NCBI GenBank assembly: GCA_900768685.1
Contig: CAAGDX010000033.1
Location: 1-64,000 of the forward strand
Direction of reading: 5' to 3'
Source of the DNA: Bacteroidales bacterium
Lineage (GTDB): Bacteria; Bacteroidota; Bacteroidia; Bacteroidales; Muribaculaceae
Length of the DNA: 64,000 nucleotides
The notes beneath the pieces were generated by a model. The model saw only the letters and a program-made list of their open reading frames with translations. It did no database searches and had not been told where the DNA came from. The first letter of the stretch is position 1, and every line of letters starts with the position of its first letter. This document shows positions 32,197-41,725 of the stretch, in pieces. Both the position numbers and the translations under genes were made by a program.

Positions 32197-34605
32197 TTAG
32201 TGTTTTACGATGATTTTCTTAACTGTGCTGATGCCTGAAGCCATAGTTACTTTCACGAGGTATGTGCCTTCCGGAACAGCGGAAACATTGATGAAGTTGC
32301 CTTCGTTTTGTGCCACAACCGTGCCGTTTATGGAAGTGAGTTCCATAGACTTCACGAGTGCATCGCCGTTTGCAACCACGTATTCAGATGCAGGGTTCGG
32401 GTGAACGGTGATGTTCTCAATGGAGATAGCATCAACTCCGGAATCGCCTATTTTAGCGATATTGTCAATGTAGATAGTGCCGCTCTTGCTCATCAGAGTG
32501 GGGTTTTCCACGATTTTGAAGCCTGTGAGAGCGTATGGGGCAGAGCCTTCCAGTTCAGTCATAGGAACTTCTATGTATTCCCAACCAAGAAAGTCCAAGT
32601 TTTTGATTTTGACGTATTTAACGGTTGTTTCAGACGTAAACTGAGCGTAGAGTTCATTGTTTGTGAGGTCGCCATAAACTCTTGCAGTGAGTGTTTCACC
32701 GTTTGTGATGGTTTCTGCCGCTGCTTCCGTTCTTGAAACGGCAACTTCGCCCGGGACATCGCTTTCGCTGCTGAGGGTGTAAGCGATTTTGAGTGAATTT
32801 GCACCGAGGAGTTTATATGAACTGCCGCCTGCACCTATTTTTGCAGTGGAAATTCCCACGGATTCCGCTTCGTTCAGTGCATAAAGTGTAGCGTCGTCAA
32901 GTGCGTCAATCACTGTTTGTCCGCCTTCATCCTTACTTGCGTCAACGGCGGTGAAATCCATTTCATATCCGTCTTGGAGCGTGATTCCGTCTTTGTCTGC
33001 AAGTTCTTTGGAAACAGACATGTGGTATTTTTCGCCGACAGTGAGTTTTGAAGAGAATGGAATACGGAGATATCCGTACGGGTCACCTGTTTTGCTGTAT
33101 TTCCAAGAGCGAGTGTTCAGGTTGACGGTTTTGCCTTGTGAGTCTGTCACGATGAGTTGCGAGAGGATAGGCACAACGTCCGGGTGTTTGTCAAATCGGA
33201 GTTCCACGTATGCACCGGAATAGTGAACTTTATCATTTTCCTTAGGATAGTGTCCGAGCATTTGCATAAAGTTTCTGTCCAGTGTATAGAATTTGAATTC
33301 CACAGGATTTTCCATTTTCAATCCGCCCGCATGTTCAGCCGTATTGTCCAGTTTTACGGTGTATTCCGTGCTTATTGCGTACGGGTTGGTAGGCTTGAAA
33401 GTGAGGGTATAGTTAGAGTCTGTCCAGATAAATTCACCTTCAACGGCAGGAGAGATAGAGAATGCTGCTTCTGTTGAAGCACGGTCCATATCCCAGTTGA
33501 ATTTAAACACGATAGGAGCGTTGCAGAGCACGGGTTCATCGCCTTCGTTCCAAACGGGAGAGTATGATTCCACAACGGGAGGAGTGTTGCGGATTTTCAC
33601 CAATTTGATATTGTTGTAAGTAATTTTGTCGGCTTCCACAGTTACGTCACCTTCGTAGTCGTAGTGCTCGGCTTCTGTCACTTTAATTTTGTAATTTCCG
33701 GGAGCAACATTTCGGAAAGCATATACGCCGTTGCAAAGGTTGTCTGTGACGTATTCGGAGATTTTGTTGCCGGAGCCGTCAAGGAGTTCCACTTTAGCGC
33801 CGTCAATAGGGAGAAGCACGTCATCATCGTATCTGAAGTAAGACGCATCGCGGAGAAAACGAGAATCGTTTATGCGGCCAATGATAAGTCCTGTTGTGCT
33901 GCCTGCAAATCCGAAGTATTCGTGAACGGATTTGAGGAAGTGCAAAGCTTCAAGGTATTTGAACTCCATGTTCATCAGGCGGTATGTTTCAGGGATGTAG
34001 TCGTGGAAAGAACCTTCCGAGAGCATACCGTCAACGGCAAGTGAACGGAGAACTCCAAGTCCCTGAGTGCCCCAACTTGTGTAAAACGACCAGTCGCCGC
34101 GAACCTGATAATTGTTTGTCCAGATGGTGACTTCGTTTTCGTAAAGTTTTGCACCGAGTATTCCTGCCATAGTTTTGGCATTCGGGCGGACAGGTTCGTT
34201 GTCGTAGCCGCGGAACAGCATCAGCGGGAAGTTTACTCGAGATGAAGTGCCGGTGGCATTAGAGTGGATAGAGAAGAAAAAGTCTGCATTAGCGGCATTG
34301 GCGAGGTTACCGATAGTGGTAAGTCCGAGGTCGTCGTCAGAAGTGTTTGTGACGCGAGACATTTTTACGGTAAAGCCTTCTGCCTGAAGCAAATCGCGGA
34401 GCAAAAGACCCTTGTCCAGGTTTGAATTTGATTCCCAGAAACCTTCCGGGTCACCCTGCTCGAAAGGAGCAATCACCACGTTACGGTCGTCAGAGTCGTG
34501 TCCGCCGTGTCCCGGGTTGATGTAGATAATCAGGTCTTGAGGAGTAACAGCCCAAGCCGATAGCATAGCTGTGAGTGCTACAAAAAGAGAAGTTAATTTT
34601 TTCAT
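32197..34605 (-). CDS. Secreted zinc N-acetylmuramoyl-L-alanine amidase-like protein B (T9SS cargo)
   Basis: The 802-residue protein has a signal peptide (residues 1-19), then an Amidase_3 domain with His33 (NPGHGG), the Glu of FWESNSN, His in SIHSN and Glu in MLSEGS, so the full metal and catalytic set is kept. The same order of accessory domains as in amidase A follows: a regulatory-like beta domain (GVYAFRNVAPGNYKI), Big_5 Ig-like domains, a jelly-roll module (KNLDFLGWEYIEVPM) and a T9SS C-terminus (GTYLVKVTM ... KKIIVKH). It pairs with the propeller gene 12 bases upstream at 34618. Confidence 0.88.
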   Translation of the reverse strand: MKKLTSLFVALTAMLSAWAVTPQDLIIYINPGHGGHDSDDRNVVIAPFEQGDPEGFWESNSNLDKGLLLRDLLQAEGFTVKMSRVTNTSDDDLGLTTIGNLANAANADFFFSIHSNATGTSSRVNFPLMLFRGYDNEPVRPNAKTMAGILGAKLYENEVTIWTNNYQVRGDWSFYTSWGTQGLGVLRSLAVDGMLSEGSFHDYIPETYRLMNMEFKYLEALHFLKSVHEYFGFAGSTTGLIIGRINDSRFLRDASYFRYDDDVLLPIDGAKVELLDGSGNKISEYVTDNLCNGVYAFRNVAPGNYKIKVTEAEHYDYEGDVTVEADKITYNNIKLVKIRNTPPVVESYSPVWNEGDEPVLCNAPIVFKFNWDMDRASTEAAFSISPAVEGEFIWTDSNYTLTFKPTNPYAISTEYTVKLDNTAEHAGGLKMENPVEFKFYTLDRNFMQMLGHYPKENDKVHYSGAYVELRFDKHPDVVPILSQLIVTDSQGKTVNLNTRSWKYSKTGDPYGYLRIPFSSKLTVGEKYHMSVSKELADKDGITLQDGYEMDFTAVDASKDEGGQTVIDALDDATLYALNEAESVGISTAKIGAGGSSYKLLGANSLKIAYTLSSESDVPGEVAVSRTEAAAETITNGETLTARVYGDLTNNELYAQFTSETTVKYVKIKNLDFLGWEYIEVPMTELEGSAPYALTGFKIVENPTLMSKSGTIYIDNIAKIGDSGVDAISIENITVHPNPASEYVVANGDALVKSMELTSINGTVVAQNEGNFINVSAVPEGTYLVKVTMASGISTVKKIIVKH

Positions 34606-34617
34606 ATCGGCAAGGAA

Positions 34618-35424
34618 TTATTTGAGAGGTTTAACGTTCATTTTGTAAAGTCTGCCGTCAATGGTACCGAAAACTATTGTTTCTCCATCGGCAGTAGCTG
34701 TGGGGTTCATAGTCATGGATTCCGGAGAGGTGAGTTGCTGAAATTTTTGTCCGTCAAGGGAGAGAGCCACAATCTGTGAAGAGTGGAATTGGTGTCCGTC
34801 GTCTGTGGCGTTCATGGCAACGATAGCACTGTTTCCGAGCCATGCCGGGTTTTCATAATTTCCGGGCATAGAGAGAACATTGCCGTCTGTGTCCATAATC
34901 ACAATGCCTTTTCCGGCTGCAAAAAACATCACTTTTGTTTCGTCCGGCGAAACGGATTCCCAAAGGTATCCGGCACTGTTTTCAACGGGAGAGAAAGATT
35001 TTTCAATACCGTTTTTAGTGATATAAATAGTGCTTTCTTCCGTTCTTACGGTAACCTTCTGAGCGGCTACGGGAACGGAGATTGCAGCAGATTTGGTTTT
35101 GATGGATTTGCTTCCAAATTCGCCGCGAGTTTTAGTTTCATAGACTATTTTGTCGCCGCAAAAACGAGCCTTGAATCCGGCACGTGGTTCATCGGAGATT
35201 TTTGTGGTGACATTGTTTTCAAAATCATAAATTTTCAGTCCTGTGAAATTTGAAGACGTGAAAAGCAAGTATTCACCGTCTGCACTGATAGTAGGGTGGA
35301 ACATATCACTTTCCACACCTTGCAGAAGCGGCTCTTTAGATACCACTTCCACCACTTGGCTGTTAGCTGCCAGAGTAGCAAAGGCAAAGGCTAATGCTAA
35401 AAACTTCTTTTTCATTTGGGGCAT
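34618..35424 (-). CDS. Exported TolB-like beta-propeller protein B
   Basis: The 268-residue protein has a signal peptide (start at Met1 or Met4; cleavage after LAANS). Propeller blades include HPTISADGEYLLFTSS and SPDETKVMFFA. It is a paralogue of 31335-32183 and similarly lacks a sorting domain. It sits 12 bases before amidase B and 28 bases after the phosphodiester glycosidase, within one operon. Confidence 0.82.
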   Translation of the reverse strand: MPQMKKKFLALAFAFATLAANSQVVEVVSKEPLLQGVESDMFHPTISADGEYLLFTSSNFTGLKIYDFENNVTTKISDEPRAGFKARFCGDKIVYETKTRGEFGSKSIKTKSAAISVPVAAQKVTVRTEESTIYITKNGIEKSFSPVENSAGYLWESVSPDETKVMFFAAGKGIVIMDTDGNVLSMPGNYENPAWLGNSAIVAMNATDDGHQFHSSQIVALSLDGQKFQQLTSPESMTMNPTATADGETIVFGTIDGRLYKMNVKPLK

Positions 35425-35452
35425 AAAGTGTTTGTTAGGTTGTATTTATGTT

Positions 35453-38032
35453 TTAATTTTTTATTATTATTTTCTTCATTGATACTCCGGCATCGGAGGT
35501 GATTTTTGCGATATAAACGCCGGAAATTACGCTTGGAACGGTAATTGATGCAGTGTTGCCGCTGAGTTTTTCAGCAAAAACTTTTGCTCCGGACGTGCTG
35601 TAAATTTCTATGCTGCGGAGCATTTTTGCAGATGAAATATTCAGTGTTTCGCCGGAATTTACGGGGTTAGGGTAAATGGCAGTAAAGTTGTCTGCGTCTG
35701 CAGTGATGCTTTCTATTCCGGCAATGTTGTCGTACTCGGCACGGATGTCGCAGAGTTCCAGGGAGTGTTCGCCTTTAGTAACGCCGGAAGTTGTGAGGTA
35801 AAAGGCGATGCTGTGGAGTGAGAGAGGGTAGTTTATCAGGTCCTCCGGGTTTTCAATGGGGATTTCAACGGTGTGGGTTGTTCCGGCGGTGAAAACGGTT
35901 CCTTCTGAGGAAGGTTTGAGTGTAACGTTATGCGTTTTGGTGTCTATGCCTCTACGGAAATCCAGGAGGATGCTGTTCACGTCAATATCGCTTTTGAATG
36001 AGAGCAAAATTCTGTCCGGCAGGCTGTAAAAAGTCTGAGTTTTAGCGAGTTTGATTACCGGGCTGCGAGGTGTGCCGTAAGTGTAAGTAACAATTCCGTC
36101 TGCACTGAAAGAGACGTTTGTAAGTCCGGAAGAACCTGTGACGATCCATTCAGCATGGTCACCGTAACTTACGGAGTGTGAATCCGGTATTTCCACGGTC
36201 ACATTTGCCGTGTCGCTGAAGTCGCCAATGGTACAAGATATTGTGGATTGTCCTTCTTTAAGCCCTGTGAGCACGCCGTTTTCGTCAATATTCACTATTT
36301 CCGGGTCTGCCACGGTCCAGTCTATCAGGGCAGGGTCGTATGTATAGACTGTGGAACCTATTGTGGAGGTTACTTCAATAGGGTATTTGCGGAAACTGTC
36401 TATGAGTAAGTTCTTGATTCTTATTGACATATCTGCACCGAGAATCTTTATTTCTTTAGTCACCGTCACGTCGCCGAGAGTGGCTGTGAGCATTCCGGTA
36501 GCGACACTGCCTGCGGCTGTGAACGAGTTTCCGGAGCATGTTCCGAGTGATTCATCGCAGGAAAGAGTTACGTCCTGCACGTTTTTGCTGATAAGAGCAC
36601 CATATTTGTTGTAACCGAGGAGAATTGGTGTTACTTTTGCGTAAATAGGTGCGATAAGTTCGTAATCTTCAAATTCCAGGCGAGTGATAGTGTTATCTTC
36701 CGGGGCGATGTTGTAGAGAAACATTCCGTTTGCCACTGCACGCGGGCTGCCTTCCGTGGTTTTGTTTATAATTTTGCCTTCCACGAGCATCTGAGCGGAG
36801 CCTCCGGCATCGCAGTTTACGAGTTCCGTGCAGCCGTAGTGGCTGATAATCTGTGCCATTACTTCCGTGGTGCAACCTTTAGAAGTGCCATACGTCGGGT
36901 CTGTGGACATGTCTATCACAATCACATAAAGTTTGCGTCCTGTGGCATCCGAGCCGTAAGCACATCGGCTGTAAGTCTGAGTGTTATAGCCTTGGTGATA
37001 GTTTGTTTCCGTTATTTTGCCGCCTGTCATCACAAGTGTGTTGCCACCCACGGCTTGCTCAATTTCCGGGCGTGTACCCTCGCCGCTGAGTTGGCTGGAC
37101 CATCCGTACATTATAGTGAGTTTGTCACCGAGTTCCAATGTGTCGAAATAGTTTCGAGTGGCACCGCGGACAAGTAGCACTGCATCGTAACCGTTGCGAG
37201 TTCCTGCGGTTTGATTTTTGCGGATTTCGCCAATGGTGAAAGTGAGTTCACGTCCTGCCATCCAGTCTTGTCCTTCATCAAGGGTGAGGTATAATTCCGT
37301 GGAGACGCCGTCAACCTCAATAAAATGCGTAGTGCCGTTTTCGCTTTGGTAAGTATCCACGGGGAGAAAAGTTTTGTCGTTCGGGTACCAACTGTTGTAA
37401 AGAGCCACTTCATTGTCGCGGCAAACTTTGTTGAACTGGTAAATCATCTGGTTTCCCGTTTTATCGCTGCGGACAAAAGCATAGAAAGGCCAAGAATTTA
37501 TGTAGAGATTTTTGTCCGTATCCACAGCGATAATGCCGGATTCCGTGTATCCTCCCACCCATTGGTCGTTTGCCATATTTGTTTCCGTGGCAATTTTTCC
37601 GTTTTTGAGGTTAGCGTTGTAGCAAGCGCCGATAAGATAGTCCGCCCAGGGGTATTGGCTTGAGACGCACCAGAAGTTTGCATTAGCACCTGCCACCACT
37701 TCGTGCCCTGCGTACGACTGGCGGTTTGCAGCAGCCACGAGCGACTCTGTTTTATACATTTGGTCTTGACCGATAGTGGTTTCAATGCGGTTGTAGGGGT
37801 TGTCCATGTCCATTTGCAGGATATTCACGTTTAGCGGAAAATCTGCAAGGCGTATTCGCTTGTAATTTATTCCGGGACCTAAATCTCTATCAATCAGGGT
37901 AGTGATATCGTATGAAGTGCCGTTGATGTCCACGGTTTCAGCGTTTCCCCTTGCAGTGCAAAGGAAAAAAGCCAAAAGGAATAAAAGACTGTTTTTCAAA
38001 AGGTTAGAAATATATATATTTAGCATTTGCAA
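35453..38032 (-). CDS. Secreted phosphodiester glycosidase (NAGPA/DUF2233) protein, T9SS cargo
   Basis: The 859-residue protein has a signal peptide (residues 1-31). An N-terminal NAGPA-type domain (residues ~60-445) carries AGANANFW, YAFVRSDKTG and the signature VNCDAGGSAQM near residue 415 (family: N-x-D-G-G-S). NAGPA enzymes remove N-acetylglucosamine from phosphodiesters. Bacterial members are thought to act on sugar-phosphate linkages. Residues ~450-640 include Big_2-like Ig domains (ENGVLTGLKEGQSTISCTIG), ~650-770 a jelly-roll, and the end a T9SS domain (GVYIAKITSD ... KKIIIKN). It is first in the operon. Its promoter box is at 38052. Confidence 0.85.
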   Translation of the reverse strand: MQMLNIYISNLLKNSLLFLLAFFLCTARGNAETVDINGTSYDITTLIDRDLGPGINYKRIRLADFPLNVNILQMDMDNPYNRIETTIGQDQMYKTESLVAAANRQSYAGHEVVAGANANFWCVSSQYPWADYLIGACYNANLKNGKIATETNMANDQWVGGYTESGIIAVDTDKNLYINSWPFYAFVRSDKTGNQMIYQFNKVCRDNEVALYNSWYPNDKTFLPVDTYQSENGTTHFIEVDGVSTELYLTLDEGQDWMAGRELTFTIGEIRKNQTAGTRNGYDAVLLVRGATRNYFDTLELGDKLTIMYGWSSQLSGEGTRPEIEQAVGGNTLVMTGGKITETNYHQGYNTQTYSRCAYGSDATGRKLYVIVIDMSTDPTYGTSKGCTTEVMAQIISHYGCTELVNCDAGGSAQMLVEGKIINKTTEGSPRAVANGMFLYNIAPEDNTITRLEFEDYELIAPIYAKVTPILLGYNKYGALISKNVQDVTLSCDESLGTCSGNSFTAAGSVATGMLTATLGDVTVTKEIKILGADMSIRIKNLLIDSFRKYPIEVTSTIGSTVYTYDPALIDWTVADPEIVNIDENGVLTGLKEGQSTISCTIGDFSDTANVTVEIPDSHSVSYGDHAEWIVTGSSGLTNVSFSADGIVTYTYGTPRSPVIKLAKTQTFYSLPDRILLSFKSDIDVNSILLDFRRGIDTKTHNVTLKPSSEGTVFTAGTTHTVEIPIENPEDLINYPLSLHSIAFYLTTSGVTKGEHSLELCDIRAEYDNIAGIESITADADNFTAIYPNPVNSGETLNISSAKMLRSIEIYSTSGAKVFAEKLSGNTASITVPSVISGVYIAKITSDAGVSMKKIIIKN

Positions 38033-38051
38033 ATGAATTATTTATACATTG

Positions 38052-38059
38052 CAAATATA
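38052..38059 (-). promoter_or_regulatory. -7 promoter box of the amidase/glycosidase operon
   Basis: TATATTTG on the minus strand, 20 bases before the first gene of the five-gene operon. No good -33 element is visible. Confidence 0.6.
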
Positions 38060-38205
38060 GCACAAAAAATTGTAATTACCTCTTAAAAATGTTTAATGTT
38101 TTAGTATTTAGCTTGCACTTTTTTGTGATATTATTCTGTATAACTGATATATTATCCAAAAGAACACATTATGTTGCGTTTTGCAAGAAAGGTTAATTGC
38201 TTCTA

Positions 38206-38244
38206 CGGGGTAAAAATTGTAAAAGTGCAATAAATTACCCCTAA
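38206..38244. repeat. 39-bp palindrome-ended direct repeat, copy 1
   Basis: It starts CGGGGTAA and ends TTACCCCTAA, with an internal ATTG/CAAT pair, so each copy can fold as a hairpin. It matches 38338-38376 with a single mismatch. The rest of the 348-base gap holds promoters only. Confidence 0.9.
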
Positions 38245-38329
38245 AGCGGTGTTTTTAGCAGTTGATGTCTAAAATGTTAATATTCAGGTGATTTTACAGA
38301 AAACTTTGTGAAATATAAATATAATTTTG

Positions 38330-38337
38330 TATCTTTG
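38330..38337 (+). promoter_or_regulatory. -7 promoter box of the first DUF4143 ATPase gene
   Basis: TATCTTTG, directly followed by repeat copy 2, so the repeat forms the start of the mRNA. Confidence 0.65.
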
Positions 38338-38376
38338 CGGGGTAAAAGTTGTAAAAGTGCAATAAATTACCCCTAA
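38338..38376. repeat. 39-bp palindrome-ended direct repeat, copy 2
   Basis: It lies between the promoter box and ATG of the ATPase gene, at the position of an operator or 5' leader hairpin. Confidence 0.9.
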
Positions 38377-38380
38377 GAAT

Positions 38381-39676
38381 ATGGCAATTATAGAACGAAA
38401 CCGATATTTGGAAAAAATAAAGAAACTGATGGATAACGGACAAGTGAAGATAATCACCGGTATTCGTCGTTGTGGTAAATCCTTTTTCTTGAATGTTATT
38501 TTCAAAAATTATTTGCGCAATATCGGTGTTTCAGATGAGCAGATAGTTTCGCTTGACCTTGACGATAATATCAATGCTCGCTATCGTAATCCATTTGAAT
38601 TGAGTGGCTATTTGCGTGACAAAGTGAAAGATACTACTAAGCGGTTTTACCTTTTGATAGATGAAATTCAAAATGTGAAATCCGTGTCAAACCCATACTT
38701 GGATGGTGAGACAATCGGTTTTATAGATGTGCTGAACGGGCTAAAGAATTTGCCAAACGTAGATGTTTATGTCACGGGGAGTAATTCCAAGATGCTATCA
38801 AGTGACATAGCTACGGAATTTAGGGGAAGGGGAGATATAATCGCTCTTTCTCCGCTAACCTACGATGAATTTTATGCGGCGTATCCCGGTGAGAAGAGAT
38901 TCGCCTGGCGTGAATTTATCATGTATGGAGGTATGCCTAAAGTGCTGTCCATAGAATCACACGAAGATAAAGCACGGTATTTAAGTGACTTATTTAGACT
39001 GATTTACATAAAAGATGTAATTGATAGAAATAAACTTAAAGCAGATGAGTCTGTTCTTGATGAACTGCTAAACGTAATATCTTCCGGTGTAGGCTCGCTT
39101 ACTAATCCAACGAAAATAGCAGATACTTTTCAGAGTGTAAGAAAACTCAAAATAAAGAATACCACTATTTCAAACTATCTTGATTGTTTTATTGATGCAT
39201 TTGTTCTCAGCAAAGCTATCCGCTACGATATCAAAGGACGTTCCTATATAGATACTCCTTTGAAGTATTATTTTACGGATATAGGACTGAGAAATGCAAA
39301 GATAAATTTCCGTCAGCAAGAGGAGAATCACATTATGGAAAATGTGATTTATAACGAACTGAAAACCAGAGGTTTTAGTGTTGATGTAGGTGTTGTTCCG
39401 CTTCGCAAAAAAGATGAAACCGGGGCACTGAAATATTCACAGTTGGAGGTGGATTTTGTGGTAAACCGTGGTGAAAAACGCTATTATATCCAGTCTGCTC
39501 TCACTGTGGCAGATGAAAACAAACGTTTGCAAGAAATAAATTCCCTTAACCGGATTGATGACACCTTTGCCAAAATTGTGATTACGCGAGATAACACTCT
39601 CCCTTGGCAAGATGAAAATGGTGTGCAATACGTTTATGTAGAGGACTTTTTGCTGGAAACGATAAACAGGCTCTAA
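38381..39676 (+). CDS. AAA ATPase with DUF4143 domain, copy 1
   Basis: The 431-residue protein has an N-terminal AAA ATPase domain: Walker A TGIRRCGKSFFL, Walker B YLLIDEIQNV and a sensor TGSNSKML. A helical linker and a C-terminal DUF4143 domain follow (QLEVDFVVNRGEKRYYIQ, a PD-(D/E)XK-like nuclease-type core). The family is abundant and mobile in gut bacteria, with no proven role. The gene has an AT-rich, repeat-bearing leader and its last codons overlap the motif at the ligA stop on the other strand. Confidence 0.88.
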   Translation: MAIIERNRYLEKIKKLMDNGQVKIITGIRRCGKSFFLNVIFKNYLRNIGVSDEQIVSLDLDDNINARYRNPFELSGYLRDKVKDTTKRFYLLIDEIQNVKSVSNPYLDGETIGFIDVLNGLKNLPNVDVYVTGSNSKMLSSDIATEFRGRGDIIALSPLTYDEFYAAYPGEKRFAWREFIMYGGMPKVLSIESHEDKARYLSDLFRLIYIKDVIDRNKLKADESVLDELLNVISSGVGSLTNPTKIADTFQSVRKLKIKNTTISNYLDCFIDAFVLSKAIRYDIKGRSYIDTPLKYYFTDIGLRNAKINFRQQEENHIMENVIYNELKTRGFSVDVGVVPLRKKDETGALKYSQLEVDFVVNRGEKRYYIQSALTVADENKRLQEINSLNRIDDTFAKIVITRDNTLPWQDENGVQYVYVEDFLLETINRL

Positions 39677-39677
39677 A
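39664..39677 (-). repeat. AGAGCCTG motif copy at the ligA stop
   Basis: On the minus strand the sequence is TTTAGAGCCTGTTT. The TAG within it is the ligA stop codon. The converging ATPase gene ends inside the same motif. Confidence 0.7.
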
Positions 39678-41673
39678 GCATCTGCAAAAATTCATCTTCA
39701 GAAATAAGGGGGATGCCTAAGGCGGCGGCTTTTTCCGCTTTTGCGGGACCCATATTTTCTCCGGCAAGGATGAAATCTGTTTTTTTGGAGATAGAGCCAA
39801 CGTTTTTGCCCCCGTTTTGCTCGATTATGGCTTTGTATTCTTCACGAGAATGGCGAGCAAAAACACCGCTGATGACAATGGATTTACCGGCAAGTTTATC
39901 TGACACAGTGACTTGCGACTCTTCGCTGATTTCAAATTGCACACCGGCGGCACGCAATCGAGAAATTATCCTGCGATTGTTTTCGTCTGCAAAAAAGGCA
40001 ATGATGTTGTCGGCAATACCTTCGCCAACGTCCTCGATAGCAGTGAGTTCCTCTTTCGGCATTGAGGCGAGAGTATCAATGGATTTTACCGTGCGAGCAA
40101 TTTTTTTAGCACCTATTTCGCCTATTCCGGGAATAGAAATGGCATAAAGCACTTTTTCAAACGGAATTTTTGTGGAATCCTGCACGCCCTGCACGAGTTT
40201 GAGTGCACTTTTGGCTGCAAAACGTTCAAGTCCAACGAGTTGGAAAGGCTTGAGGTCGTATAAATCCGCAATGTCTTTCACAAGTCCGGCTGCAATGAGT
40301 TGCTCTACTGTTTCATCGCCGAGACTGTCTATATTCATTGCTTTTCGTGATGCGAAGTGTGCAATGCGTCCTGCTATCTGTGGCGGACAGCCGTATTTGT
40401 TCGGGCATACCCATGCCGCTTCGCCCTCAATCCTCACGAGCGGTGTGCCACATGCCGGGCAGTGACTGACGAAAGAAACCGGAGTGGAGAACATATCGCG
40501 GCTATCAACGTTTACGCCCGTGATTTTGGGAATAATTTCACCGCCTTTTTCCACATATACCATATCGTTGTCGTGGATGTCGAGTTGGCGGATAATGTCT
40601 TCATTGTGGAGGGAAGCACGTTTTACGATAGTGCCGGAGAGTAGTACCGGCTCCAGGTTTGCAACAGGTGTTATCACGCCGGTTCTGCCCACTTCAAACG
40701 ACACGGAGAGAAGCCTTGTGAGTGCTCTTTCTGCCTTAAACTTGTATGCGATAGCCCAACGCGGAGATTTGGCGGTGAAGCCCAGGTTTAACTGCTGGCG
40801 GAGAGAATCTACTTTGAAAACGAGCCCGTCTGTAGCCATAGGGAGGTACTTACGCTCTGTGTCCCAATAGTTTATAAATTCGTCAACTTCCTTTATGGAG
40901 TAAAGTCGTTTAACGTGAGGCGACACTTTGAATCCCCATCTTTTTATGGCTTGCAGACTGTCGTAATGGGTAGGAAATGGCAGATTGTCGCCTACGAGGA
41001 AATAAAACCAGGCATCAAGTCCGCGACGAGCCACTTCTGCGGAGTTTTGCATTTTTAGTGTGCCTGCAGCGGCATTTCTGGGGTTTGCAAAAAGCGGTTC
41101 TTCGTTTTGTTCACGTTCCTTGTTCAGTTTGTCGAAAGATTCCCACGGCAATACAATCTCTCCGCGAACCTCGAATTTTTCAGGCCAGTCACCCGGCTGA
41201 AGTATGAGGGGGAGGCTGCGGATAGTTTTCACATTTTCCGTAACATCGTCGCCCACGGTGCCGTCGCCGCGAGTAACGGCACGCACCATTTTTCCATTTT
41301 CGTATGTCACGGAGATGGAAGTGCCGTCAAATTTTATTTCGCCCACAATAGTGAGTTCTTCACCCGGCAGAGCCTGTTTGGCACGGCGGATAAAGTCTTC
41401 CACTTCCTCAATGGAATACGTGTTTCCGAGAGAAAGCATCTGCTTTTCGTGGCGGACCTGAGTGAAGCCCTTCGTGATGTCGCTACCCACACGTTGCGTG
41501 GGAGAAAGCGGGTCAAACATTTCCGGGTGGCGATTTTCCAGGTCTTGCAGTTCACGCATGAGTTTGTCAAACTCAAAGTCTGAAATTGTGGGACTGTTGT
41601 TTACATAATAGTTGTGATTATGCAAGTTCAGTTCTTCACGCAGGTCTAATATTCTTTGGGCTTCGGCATCCAT
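39673..41673 (-). CDS. ligA: NAD-dependent DNA ligase LigA
   Basis: It seals nicks in duplex DNA using NAD+, essential in replication. The 666-residue protein from ATG 41673 shows the domains in order: Ia; adenylation with catalytic Lys114 in GEIKFDG; OB fold; four-Cys zinc site (CPACGTP ... CPNKYGC); helix-hairpin-helix repeats (~510-580); and a BRCT domain (GKSIVISGVFA ... GENMGPAKAEKA). A longer frame to 41784 would add 37 residues unlike any LigA, and overlaps the neighbour, so I reject it. It ends in a TAG stop embedded in an AGAGCCTG motif. Confidence 0.97.
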   Translation of the reverse strand: MDAEAQRILDLREELNLHNHNYYVNNSPTISDFEFDKLMRELQDLENRHPEMFDPLSPTQRVGSDITKGFTQVRHEKQMLSLGNTYSIEEVEDFIRRAKQALPGEELTIVGEIKFDGTSISVTYENGKMVRAVTRGDGTVGDDVTENVKTIRSLPLILQPGDWPEKFEVRGEIVLPWESFDKLNKEREQNEEPLFANPRNAAAGTLKMQNSAEVARRGLDAWFYFLVGDNLPFPTHYDSLQAIKRWGFKVSPHVKRLYSIKEVDEFINYWDTERKYLPMATDGLVFKVDSLRQQLNLGFTAKSPRWAIAYKFKAERALTRLLSVSFEVGRTGVITPVANLEPVLLSGTIVKRASLHNEDIIRQLDIHDNDMVYVEKGGEIIPKITGVNVDSRDMFSTPVSFVSHCPACGTPLVRIEGEAAWVCPNKYGCPPQIAGRIAHFASRKAMNIDSLGDETVEQLIAAGLVKDIADLYDLKPFQLVGLERFAAKSALKLVQGVQDSTKIPFEKVLYAISIPGIGEIGAKKIARTVKSIDTLASMPKEELTAIEDVGEGIADNIIAFFADENNRRIISRLRAAGVQFEISEESQVTVSDKLAGKSIVISGVFARHSREEYKAIIEQNGGKNVGSISKKTDFILAGENMGPAKAEKAAALGIPLISEDEFLQML

Positions 41674-41725
41674 GGTGAAAGGAGTTTTTGGGAAAAGGTG
41701 AGAGGAAAAAAATATTTTTTTTAGG

